Source: Lojkania enalia
Taxonomy: Eukaryota > Ascomycota > Dothideomycetes > Pleosporales
Length of the DNA stretch: 39,200 nt
NCBI GenBank assembly: GCA_010094045.1
Contig: ML986854.1
Location: 8,358-47,557 of the forward strand
Direction: 5' to 3'
The notes under the pieces: model-generated
The model's database searches: none
What the model was told of the DNA's origin: nothing
What the model saw: the letters and a program-made list of their open reading frames with translations, nothing else
Translations under genes and position numbers: made by a program
Shown here: in pieces, positions 1 to 9,215 of the stretch
How the letters are laid out: the number at the start of each line of letters is the position of its first letter
How positions within the stretch are numbered: the stretch's first letter is position 1

Positions 1-290
1 AAACGTACTATTATATACTTAGGTTACTAAGTTTTAAGTAGCTAATAAGGCTGTTATACAATATTAATTATATAAAAGAAAGTATATATAGAAGGAAGGT
101 AACCTAATAATTAAAGAAGATACTTAATTAACTACTCTAAAAGAGTTTAGTACTTATACTAATAGAAAGAAGGGTAGGAAGAAGGCGCGCGTTAATAGAG
201 GCTAGCCGACTTAAAGGCGCTATAGGTAGTACGGTAAGGCTAGGCATAACTCGCGGATGTATAAAAATAATGCTATAAATATAGAAGAAT
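1..290 (+). pseudogene. C-terminal end of Pogo-2 transposase with degraded zinc knuckle
   Basis: Translating the plus strand in the frame used by the other Pogo-2 copies gives a basic tail (KKAR-VNRG-like) and then a region readable as RRYR-YGKARHNSRMYK at about 200-265. Fungal pogo/Fot transposases often end in a CX2CX4HX4C knuckle. Here the histidine survives and the cysteines read as tyrosine or a stop, as expected from TGC/TGT to TAC/TAT changes. In-frame stops are TAG and TAA only, at positions where Gln or Trp is expected. There is no start codon because the catalytic part lies outside the window. It is non-functional. Confidence 0.65.
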
Positions 291-353
291 AGGCTACTAT
301 ACTATATAATATAATAGAATATAAGAAAGTATAATATTTTGCGAAAAGTAGTC

Positions 354-421
354 GCGATTTTAGTATAGTCTTAGCATTATAATTAGCTTGCTTGGGTGAT
401 CAGTTCGCTTATACTATACGT
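354..421 (+). repeat. Pogo-2 right terminal inverted repeat with two 17-bp iterons
   Basis: The last 68 bp match, in the same outward orientation, both ends of the copy at 17188-20567 and the preserved end at 16752. Read inward from the end, the repeat holds AAGCGAACTGATCACCC followed directly by AAGCAAGCTAATTATAA, two imperfect 17-bp units. Confidence 0.8.
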
Positions 422-423
422 TA

Positions 424-1471
424 CTATAAGAATACCTAATTAACTATATAAAATAAGTATTTTTTACTATTATAGTACCTTTTATAGTTCTTCTAAAATT
501 ATATAATATTAATTATAATTCTTTTAAATAGTTTAGTAGTTAGATAAAACTAATTATACTAGCTAATCTACTATAATAACTTCGCTTATATATATATCTA
601 GTAATCTTACTATACTAGTATTTTCTAATTATTTAACTAGATACTTTTAACTATTTAAAATAGAATTAATACTAAATTTCTATTTAAGTAGTTTAATAAT
701 TAATATACTTTAGCTAAAGAAATAATTTATATTAGTTATAAGTAATAGAAAAACTTTTCCTTAATTATTATAACTATCTTATATTTAGAAAGTAAATTAA
801 GTAGAGGCTTTTTTACTAGATTTATATCTAGTAGCTAGTAGTTGTTAAATAACTCTAAATAATAAATAATATTATAATAATTATACTAGTAAAAATAATT
901 TCTATCTAAGTTAACTAAATATTCTATTTTATATTTCTAATTAGAGCTATTATATTAGTTAATAAGTAAAAGATATAGGTAATTTCTATTAGTTTAATAT
1001 CTTTTAGGCTTATAGAAGAATTAATTATAATTATAATAGTACTCTATTCTAATATAAAATATATACTACTTTTTATAGTAATTTTATCTTTAGAATTTAC
1101 TATTTAAGTAGTTTATTAATTAAAAGTTTTAGAGTTATATATATAGATATTAGAACCTAAATTAAATATCTATTAATTTAAAATAATAGTATCTTCTTTC
1201 TTAAAAATAATACTTACTAAAAAATTATCTCTTTAAATTATCTAAATATTTTCTTAAAAGCTTATAACTTTTATAGAAGTTTTACTATTAAATAAAGATT
1301 TTAATATTTTATATTTTTCCATATTTACCTTTAAAATATTATTTTAAGTTTTTAATATTTTCTAATCTAGTATCTAATTTAATAGCCTAATTAATTTATT
1401 TATATACTTATAATTACTTTAGAAGTATTATTTTTTATAAAAGTATAGTAGTAGAGTATATATATTATAAT
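424..1471 (-). pseudogene. Ty1/copia retrotransposon relic (zinc knuckle, protease, pre-integrase)
   Basis: This block is very AT-rich. One minus-strand frame stays coherent over roughly 1430 down to 800 if TAA/TAG are read as Gln or Trp. At about 1400-1450 there is a degraded zinc-knuckle-like stretch. At about 1175-1135 the frame reads IFNLGSNIYIYN, matching the copia protease motif (I/V)LDSGxxxHxxN with the catalytic Asp changed to Asn. It then reads ITYIFYLLTNI, which fits the copia 'V-Y-I-P-x-L-x-x-N-(L/I)' segment. Below about 780 the frame becomes uncertain and may contain an indel; this would be the integrase side. No LTR was found. It is the only copia-type relic in the window. The family call rests on motif reading, not a search. 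Confidence 0.6.
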
Positions 1472-2381
1472 AATATTGTAATACCTCTATACCTATACTA
1501 TTTTTACTATAATACCTAAACTAGCTACTAGTAATAGCTATTAGCTACTAGCTAGAATATAACTAACTTATCTTAACTATAATAGAGGAAAGTTTTACTA
1601 ATCTAGCTAGCCTATATAATAGTATAAACCTAGCCTCTATAAAAATTTATATAATATAGATATTTCTATTCTTTATATAATATTTTAATATTTATATATA
1701 ATATATAGTATTAGAGTTAACTATTTAAAGTATAATTAACTAACTATATATAAGCGTCTATAATATTATATTATATTATCTACTATTATATATTATAGAT
1801 AAGAATATATTTATTAATATATTTAAAGAAATCTAAAGTAAACTAGATTCTTTATAATAGAAGAATAAAATACTAGTAGAAGTTTTAATAACCTAAAAGA
1901 ATTATTATAAGTTAGACTTTAAAGTAATATAAAGAGAATTTAGTAGCTATTAAATAACTACCCTTCTACTAGCTACTAGTATATTAATAGTAATAGAACT
2001 ATTACTTATTTTTAGCCTAATTTAACCTATAACTCTAACTTTTAAATAGATATTTATATTAACTTCTAATCTACTTAAAACTATATATAACTTATATTTC
2101 TATTCTAATTATTTATTTAACCTTCTAATATTTTCTAGTAAATATTTAGAGCTTTTATATTTTATTAGAAAGTTCTACTATAAACTAAAAGGAAATATTA
2201 ACTAATATCTAATTAAACGTACTTACTTTCTATATATTTATTTCTATCTAGAATAAGACTTAGTAATATTAGTTAACCTATTAATAGATAAGAGTATTAA
2301 CTCTATAGATAGCTTAATCGCCTTTTTAGAATCTACCTATAGTAACTAGAATAAGAAGACTATAGTATAAAATAAGCTAGA
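1472..2381 (+). pseudogene. Gypsy-2 gag fragment (copy 2a), heavily mutated
   Basis: This is collinear with 9212-10131 of the better preserved Gypsy-2 copy. The two match over about 900 bp, with differences dominated by CA to TA, TG to TA and CG to TA. The protein frame shows the same Gag capsid segment (KLRYKLEGN..., then DLVILVNLLIDKSINSIDSL) with Gln/Arg/Trp codons turned into stops. It begins at the same point as the other copy, just before the Gag frame, and breaks off abruptly at 2381 where the Gypsy-3 LTR begins. No LTR is visible upstream. It is not expressed as protein. Confidence 0.8.
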
Positions 2382-2382
2382 A

Positions 2383-2719
2383 TATAACAGCCCTTCTAAT
2401 TAGCCAGGTATAGGGTGGAATAATAACTAAGAGTAATTACGTGCTATAAGGTGTATTATTCTTATAGGCTTATAATAGAAGTATATAAGTAGAGTATATA
2501 AAAGATATTTAAGTTAACTATAAAGAGCTACAAAGATTAGAGTTGTAAGGTTGTTAAATATAATTTAATTCTCTTATTATTTCTTCTTACTTAGTTATTT
2601 AGTTAACTGAGCTACTAAGCGCGTTATATATCTTATATTAGCCTTATTCTTCTAGCTATATCGAGTCTTAAATCTTAATTAGGTCTAGTATAGGGGTTTC
2701 TATAAGGATATCCGTAATA
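2383..2719 (-). repeat. Probable 3' LTR of Gypsy-3 copy 3a
   Basis: This 337-bp block lies between the end of Gypsy-2 similarity (2381) and a polypurine tract (2720-2735, minus strand), as expected for a 3' LTR of a minus-strand element. On the minus strand it begins TATTACGGATATCC and ends GGGCTGTTATA. These fit TG...CA termini after RIP (TG to TA, CA to TA). I found no second copy in the window, so the call rests on position and termini only. Confidence 0.5.
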
Positions 2720-2735
2720 CTACCTTCCCCCTTTA
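2720..2735 (-). other. Polypurine tract of Gypsy-3
   Basis: On the minus strand this reads AAAGGGGGAAGGTAG and directly precedes the presumed LTR start. The Gypsy-1 tract at 21324-21337 also ends in GGTAG at the LTR boundary. A tract like this primes plus-strand DNA synthesis in LTR retrotransposons. Confidence 0.55.
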
Positions 2736-2999
2736 AACTCTTAGTCTAAGAGTTTTCCCGTTCTAAACTAATATATAGTAGGGTTAATACGCTATTTTCG
2801 CTAAGACTATATATATTTCTAATACCTCCCCTTTATTATTTAACTCTAAGTAAATACTATTATACTAATTATATAAACTATTTAGGTAAAACAATTATAC
2901 TTTATTTCTAGTATTCCCGTAAAGAGTTAACTTATAAGGTAGATAAGAAGAAGATACCTAAAAAATTGTATTATTTAGAGTACTTTTATACTAGTATAT

Positions 3000-3425
3000 A
3001 TTTATTATATAACGCGGATCGCGATACTTAGATTACTTATATATTATAGTCCTATAATACTAGTTTATTCCTAATTCTTCCTAGTAGTAAAGTAGGATGC
3101 TAAAGTTATAAAGCTAGAGGAAGAGATCTATCTAGCCTAGGAGGAGTTAGAGTAACTTTTTAATAAGGTAGTAGTAGCTTATATAAAAATTTAGCGTCTT
3201 CATAAAATTTATAAATAAGTGAAATAGAGGTAAATAGAGGGTTATAAATATATATAGGAGCAGCTTAAGGAGAAAGAAGAGATAGATTATAAGGCAGGTC
3301 TTCTTTCTAAGGCGGAGTCGCCTCCTATAATACAGCTAATATCGTTTAATCCTACTACTCTATCTCTAAATTTTCTTTATAAATTCGGGTTTTATAATAT
3401 ACCTATAATACTATAAGGCTAAGGT
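3000..3425 (+). pseudogene. Opposite-strand coiled-coil gene relic inside Gypsy-3
   Basis: One plus-strand frame runs from about 3000 to 3405 with stops only of TAA/TAG type. Its clear part starts at 3096 (DAKVIKLEEEIYLA), continues with a heptad-like Leu/Lys/Glu/Arg stretch (RLHKIYK, EQLKEKEEIDYKAG), and ends in SPPIIQLISFNPTTLSLN and FLYKFGFYN. The layout is a charged coiled coil, then an acidic linker, then a short conserved-looking tail. It lies between the minus-strand chromodomain (3430-3575) and the polypurine tract (2720), so it is antisense to the retrotransposon. From memory it resembles short Leu/Arg-rich coiled-coil proteins annotated as hypothetical in many filamentous fungi; I could not verify that. 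Function unknown. Confidence 0.5.
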
Positions 3426-3427
3426 TT

Positions 3428-6400
3428 TCTTCTAGTTTCTAAGTATTATTCTATAGGTTCTTATATTTATCTATTTCTAACTATTTTATTAAATAGTACT
3501 ATTTACTATTCTATATTTTATACCTTATTATTCTCTTAACTTTCTATTCCTAATCTTCTCTATATACGTCTATATAGTCTACGTATAACCTTAATTTACT
3601 ATTTTTCTTAGGTACGAATAGTATTAGTAATACTATTTTACTCTAGCTTAGTTATATATACTTTCTTACTAAATTCTTTTAGATGTACTTCTTAAGTTCT
3701 TCTCTTTATTCTCGGTTTAAATTATATATTAGACTAGATTTTAGCTTCTTTTTATCCTTAATAATAATTTTATAGTTGTACTCTTTATACTTAGGTAACC
3801 CTCTATTCTCTACTTCTTTATATAGCCTTGCAAATTCGTTATAATCCTTTTAAATTTCTTAGAGTATACTATTATCCTATAGTTCCTTACGCACTTTTCG
3901 AACTACGATAATATCTAGTATCTATTTTATCTTCTTAAGATGTCTTGCTATCGTAGCTGCTAATACTCTCTATATTAACTGTAGACCTAAAGAACGTTTT
4001 ACCTTATACTATTCTGCTATCTATTCTATCTTAGATCAGCTCTATAACTTATAAACTATCTCTTACTACTAATCTACTTTAGGATTATATTTAGCTAGCT
4101 AGTCTATACCTAGTAATATATTAAATTTTCCTAGGTTTATAATATTAATACTTCTTATATCAGTATATCCTACAACATTAAGCACTTACTTCTTAGTTTC
4201 TATTAATATGACTCCTCCGCTATAGTCTATTAGCTTATTATCTGCTAGGTATATTATATAAGGTACTACTTTTTCCCTCTACTCTATATTATTTTTGTAA
4301 ACCTATTACACTAATATAAACGTATCTAAAGTTCTACTATTAAATAGTATTCTAAGCTTCCTCCTGTTAAACTCTACTTAGAGTACTATATATAAAGGTA
4401 CTATATTAGTAACCTTTCTAACAGCTTTCTTATCCGGTTCTTTAGTATAGTTATCGCCTTAGGGGCTGCTTAGTTTTTTAACTAAGGTAGGAAGAACCCT
4501 ACCTTCTCCTTTTCTCCTCTATATAGTAGACATCTATCTATACTATACCTTATCTATAGTTCTTAGGCGTAAGCAGCCTTTACTTACTTACTATATATCT
4601 TATACTTCTATTCTAAGAAATACTATTGCTATTTGATTAGTTAGTAGTTTTTATCTAATTCTTACTATTTAAGTACCCTAAATATATCTTAGTAGTACTA
4701 GTATTTAACTATATATTATTTCTAGCTTAATACTTTATATTCCTCTAAATATATATTATTTTTAGAATATTCCTCTTCCTTAGGTATACTTACTCCCGTT
4801 ATTTTATAAGCTGTAATGTTGAGTTATCCTCTAACATCCCCTTATATCTCTCTTACTTCTAAAACTACCTTCTTCAGCTCTTCGGCTTCTACGACGATTT
4901 TACTAAACTAGTATAGATACTCTATTCTAAAGTAAATTGGACTTCTATAAATTTAATAGTACCCGTTTTCTATATAATCTTCTATTTTATCCTAAAATAA
5001 TAAGATTCTTAGTAATAACTCTATATCTATTTTTGGCTATACTTCTAGCTTTATCTTAATACTCTTATATGTCTAGTAGTTGTTCTAATAACAGCTAGCC
5101 TAATCTTTTTTATAGCTGTTCTTATAGGGTAGTATATACTTCCCTTTCTTACCTTTTACTAGTTCTATAGAGTAGCCTTAGTATATCTCTTATACGTACT
5201 CGAATATTTCTTCGTTTATAACCTTTCCTACTAACTTTACTACAGTTTCTAGTACGTTCTAGTTGTTTCGGAACGTTACTTCTTTAAATAGAATGTTCTA
5301 GTATTTTTAGAGGTATAACCTTACCTAGTATATTTTATTATAGATCTAGTACTTCTTTTACTTTATTCTTTCTAGGATGGTCGTGCTATCGAGTTCTAGT
5401 ATTTCTAGTAGATATTCTGTACGTTTGATAACTACTGCTACCCGTCTTAGCTGTAGCTAATAATTGCTTCCTTCTTTTACTAAACGGTATATCTTATATC
5501 TATTATTCGTATAATATATCTAGTACTATATTAGTTAGTATCTATTAATAGGTTGCGCAGTTATTATTCGGGCTTCCTTCTTCTTATTTAGATATTCTTT
5601 TATATAGTACCCTTTTTATCTATATAGAAGGCACACTCCCTCTTTAAGCCTTTCTTTCTTAAGATTGCTCATCCTTAATTGTTGGTAGTTCTTTCCCTTG
5701 TCCTTTTCAACTTTTCTAAGGACTATTAGATTACTATCCTATAGCGCTGTCTTACTTTCTTTCTTTACTAGCATAAATGTTTACAGCTGAGATCTTTTCT
5801 CTATCTCCTACTTATACTAACAGTTATTAATCCTAACCGCTAATTTAATCATTTCTAATAGTTTAGTTAGCCTTTCTTCTCTAGCTAGGTTATCTTTAAC
5901 CTTATCCTTAAGACCTTTATAGAAGATTCCTACTAATATACTATCGTCCTATCCTAGTCTAGCGCTAAGTTTCTGGAATTCTGCAGTATAATCCGTTACC
6001 CTCTTAGTCTAGATTAGCCTTAGTAGCTTCCTTTATACTTCCTATTCTACGTCTACTTCTCTGAAGACGTTCCGGACCTTATCCTTAAATCCTTCCCAGC
6101 TCTTAAAGAGTTCGTCCGTGGATTCCCTAGTCTTCTTTATATTACCTCTATTCTCTAGCTAGTCTGCTATAAATGGTTCGGCTTATACTAGTAGTATCTC
6201 TTCTATATTTATTATTACAGCTAAGATCTTATTCTCGTCTAAGAAGAAGGTTGTACTATTAAACCTAAAGTACAGCTCTATTAATGTAAGAAAAGGGTTA
6301 ACATATTCTTTCTTACTGTTAAACTTCTTTAATAAAGCTATCTTAGCTTATACTTATTATTTAGCTTTAGCTAGGTCAGCTCTAATTGCGGCTAGCTCGT

Positions 6401-6520
6401 GTTGCATCTATATAATATAGGTTTCCTATTCCTATACTTTCTGTACTATAGCTTCCTCTAGAGCTTACAGCCTTTAGGTTATTATAACTTAACTTTACGA
6501 TGCAGTAGATATCTTTAAAT
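3428..6520 (-). pseudogene. Gypsy-3 gag-pol (copy 3a) with internal deletion joining RT to chromodomain
   Basis: Read on the minus strand from high to low coordinates. Gag starts near an ATG at 6407 (MQHELAAIRADLAKAK) or slightly upstream. It contains the capsid region (FKSWEGFKDKVRNVF, FQKLSARLG, ILVGIFYKGLKDKVKDN) at about 6240-5830 and a degraded zinc knuckle at about 5650-5590. A protease-like LFNSRTLDTFI lies near 4350, with Asp changed to Asn. The start of reverse transcriptase (LKKYI.KNLVRKYI, LFVPKKNSKLRLYVDY) lies at about 3720-3580. After VDY the same frame passes directly into a chromodomain (KVKRII, YYLIK, KLEENLSLI) at about 3560-3430. The RT core, RNase H and integrase, normally about 2.5 kb, are missing. 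Stops are TAA/TAG at Gln/Trp sites. It retains more CG and CA than the copia and Gypsy-4 relics. Confidence 0.75.
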
Positions 6521-6755
6521 AGTTCCTATTCTCTTAATATTAGGTAGTTATTATATTACTAACCTATATACTACTAGTATATATAATAACTACTATTACA
6601 GTCGTACGCGCGCTAGGGCCTTATTTATATTAGATTAGTTAGAGGTAGTAGCTTTAGTAATAAGAGAGTATTAGGTTCGCCGGTTCTTCGAATATAATAA
6701 GTATATTTAGAAATCTAATAGAGTAATAAGATAAATCTGCGAGAATAACTATAAA

Positions 6756-6801
6756 GGACTTAATTTTATAAGAAGATCTTCCTTCTTATATAGTTAAGTC
6801 C
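6756..6801. repeat. Imperfect 46-bp palindrome
   Basis: GGACTTAA at the left arm pairs with TTAAGTCC at the right end. Both arms contain TATAAGAAG or its complement, and the centre is AAGATCTT. Pairing is interrupted by a few mismatches and a short length difference between the arms. It could form a hairpin or cruciform; its function is unknown. Confidence 0.6.
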
Positions 6802-6823
6802 AAAACTACTAAGCCTAGCTTAT

Positions 6824-6850
6824 TAGGTTTATTAGGTCTATTAGGTTTAT
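6824..6850 (+). repeat. Three tandem 9-bp units TTAGGTTTA / TTAGGTCTA
   Basis: TTAGGTTTA, TTAGGTCTA and TTAGGTTTA follow one another directly. This is a minor tandem repeat in the presumed Gypsy-3 leader. Confidence 0.6.
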
Positions 6851-7092
6851 CCTACCGTACCTAATACTTCTACTATAGTTACATACATAGGTTGTGCTAT
6901 ACTTTATTATCTAACCAATTATCTCCCCAGTTCCCGCAGTCCTACTACTTACTATCTAATAACTGGTCCCTAATATACTTCTACCTATTATTACCCTATC
7001 GGTCCTCATCCGAGTCGACCTCTATAATAGCTGATATTAGATTAAGCCCTAGCTATAGAGGCGGTGCCTCTTAGCGTTCTATATTTATAATA

Positions 7093-9215
7093 TAAACTAG
7101 CTTTAGTCTACTCTATAGAATATTCTAGAATAAGTTAAAGGTACTAAAGAAGTATCTTAATAAGAACTTATCTAAAAGATTTATTAGAATAAGTTTATTA
7201 CTAGTAGTTATATCTATAATCTTTATAAAGAAATCTAGAGGTAGTTTTTAATTCTATATAAACTATAGAGCCCTAAATACTATTACTATTAAGAACTAAT
7301 ATCTAATTCTACTAATCTAAGAAATATTAATCTAATTTAGTAAGACTAAGTATTATATAAAACTTAATATTATTACTATATTTAATAAGTTAAAGATTAC
7401 TAAAAGAAATAAATAGAAGACTACCTTTTATATATACTGTAGGCTATTTAAATACCTAATAATACTTTTTAGCTTAACTAATACTCTAAATATATTCTAG
7501 TACTTTATTAATAATATACTAAAACTATACTTTAATATATTCTATACTATTTATATTAATAATATTTTAATATTTAGTAAGAATTTAAAGGATTATAAGT
7601 AGTATATCTAGCTAGTTCTTAAAGCTTTAAGAGTAAATAGTCTATAACTTAATATAAATAAATATAAGTTCTACTAGTTAGAAATAACCTATCTAGGGTA
7701 TATAATTATTATAGAAGAGATTTATATAAACTTAAAGAAGGTAGAGATAATTATTAACTAGAAATACTTTAAAAATATAAAAGATATTTAAACTTTTATA
7801 GGCTTTATAAACTTCTACTAATAATTTATTAGTAACTTCTTATAGAAAATCTCCCTATTAGTAGCCCTAATTAAGAAGAATATTCGATTTAACTAGAATA
7901 ATAGCTATTAATATTCCTTTAACTATTTAAAGAATATTTTTATCTCTATATTAATTCTCTAATATTTTAACCTTAAACTACTAATAGTAATAGAAGCTAA
8001 TATATTTAATTTTATAATAGCTAGTATACTATCTTAGAGAGGCGCTAATAGTAAACTAAGACTTATTATCTACTTCTCTAAATATATAAACTCTACTAAA
8101 AGTAACTATAAAATATATAATAAAAAACTACTTATAATTATCTAATATTTTAAATAATAGAGACTTAAATTAGAGGGTATAGTATTTCTTATAAAAGTAC
8201 TAAATAATTATAAGAACTTATAATACTTTATAATAATAAAGTAGTTAAACTATTAATAGATCTATTAATTAGAATATCTATTAAGGTTTAACTTTAGTAT
8301 TATATACTAATCTAGAAAATTTAGAGAGAAGTCTAATACCTTAACTTAAAGGTTATTAGATAAGCTTATATAAGAAGAGGTTTATAGAAGTTATTAATAG
8401 ATATTACTTCGTTCTAAACTATTTTAATAGATAGAAGTAGACCGATTAATTATAGAAATTATTAATAAAGAATACTTAAATAATAATTTAATTTAAGATA
8501 CTTTAAAGCTACTAAAAAAAAAAACCTATTAATTTAAACTTCTAATTCTAGCTAACTATAAAGAGTATAATAACTAATTATACTATTAAAATTAATTTAT
8601 AATACTAGACTATAATAAGCTAAAATTTAAGCTGTTATAAATTATCTATAACTTACTATCTAGTAGATACTCTAGTTAAGAAAAGACTTTAAAACTACTC
8701 TAATATAAGTACTATTAGTTAAAAATATTCGATTTAGTATAATAGTATATAGACTATTATTATATATATTAAAGAAGTAAGATTTTTAAAGAGAAGTATT
8801 ATAAACTATTAAAACCGTTATCTATAATAGTATAGGTAAGATAATAGGTCTAAATATAGTATAAATCTACTTAAAGGTATATAAGAATATATAGGGGATT
8901 AAGGACCTAGAAATTCTATTAATACTTATAGGCCTTATATAAAAGGATATAGAAAAACTACTAAACTACTTATAAGGGAGTATATAACTATATATAGATG
9001 GAAAAAGGGGTAGAACTAGAGGTAAGATAAGATAAGTAAAAAGTTTTAAGATAAGATTATATATAAAACTTTTTATAGAACAATTTCTTTATATTATTAT
9101 ATTATCTATAATTAAATAGAGATTTTAAGATATTTTTATAAACTTTATAACTAATCTACTAGAATTAGAAGGTTATATAAATATTATAGTAGTAGTTAAT
9201 AGACTTAGTAAATAT
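7093..9215 (+). pseudogene. Gypsy-2 pol fragment (copy 2b): RT, RNase H and start of integrase
   Basis: This is collinear with 11725-13562 of copy 2c once the inserted LTR at 8823-9101 is removed. The plus-strand frame reads LSFGPLY-like at the start, then YRTLNTITIKN, then KYLVIPFSLTN. The RT active site is near 7549 as YINNILIFSKN, where the family has Y-I/V-D-D; both aspartates have become asparagine. RNase H and the beginning of integrase (VVVNRLSKY) follow, and similarity stops at about 9215. The start at 7093 is also abrupt, in the middle of pol. TAA/TAG stops lie throughout. It is clearly more AT-rich than copy 2c and therefore more heavily mutated. Confidence 0.85.
8823..9101 (-). mobile_element. 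Solo LTR of Gypsy-1 inserted in Gypsy-2 pol
   Basis: It is exactly 279 bp, the same length as the LTRs at 21045-21323 and 31701-31979, and alignable to both throughout. It interrupts the Gypsy-2 pol frame, which is continuous at the matching site in copy 2c (near 13452). It is flanked by TTATC at 8818-8822 and 9102-9106, a 5-bp target duplication. In LTR sense (minus strand) the termini are TATAATAATA...CTATTATA. They derive plausibly from TGTAATAATA...CCGTTACA. No internal element sequence accompanies it, so it most likely arose by LTR-LTR recombination. Confidence 0.85.

Larger units (their letters stand above)
1..421 (+). mobile_element. Pogo-2 DNA transposon, 3' end of a copy truncated by the window edge
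   Basis: This stretch matches the last 420 bp of the forward Pogo-2 copy ending at 20567 and, reversed, the start of the copy at 14949-16752. Differences are almost all C/T and G/A. The element ends ...CTATACGT at 421, followed by TA (422-423), the target dinucleotide used by pogo/Fot elements. This copy keeps more CG, CA and TG than the other two in its terminal repeat, so it is the best guide to the unmutated terminus. It borders a copia relic, which is probably what it landed in. The rest of the element lies left of the window. Confidence 0.85.
6521..7092. other. Presumed Gypsy-3 leader or flank, no gene recognised
   Basis: This stretch lies upstream of the minus-strand gag and ends where Gypsy-2 similarity starts (7093). 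It should hold the Gypsy-3 leader and 5' LTR, but it does not resemble the proposed 3' LTR at 2383-2719, so the 5' LTR is missing or unrecognised. It contains an imperfect palindrome (6756-6801) and three 9-bp repeats (about 6824-6850). A 60-codon open frame at 6892-7074 has no recognisable protein and I do not call it a gene. Confidence 0.4.

Noticed and set aside
6824..6850. Telomere-like repeat (TTAGG-containing)
   Set aside because: Only three 9-bp units are present, with no TTAGGG array, and they lie inside an element.
6892..7074. Plus-strand 60-codon open frame as a gene
   Set aside because: Its translation has no recognisable domain, it overlaps a presumed retrotransposon leader on the other strand, and one short open frame in about 39 kb is expected by chance.
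8818..9112. The 279-bp repeat as a SINE with an 11-bp target duplication
   Set aside because: The match TTATCTATAAT at both ends first suggested a SINE. Comparison of three copies shows that TATAA belongs to the element end, leaving a 5-bp duplication (TTATC). The copy at 21045 directly follows a polypurine tract and the copy at 31701 precedes gag. It is an LTR.
1472..9215. Gypsy-2 fragments 2a (1472-2381) and 2b (7093-9215) as two halves of one copy split by Gypsy-3
   Set aside because: The 1.6 kb between the two aligned positions in copy 2c (10131-11725) is missing and no matching target duplication is seen, so a simple nested insertion does not fit.
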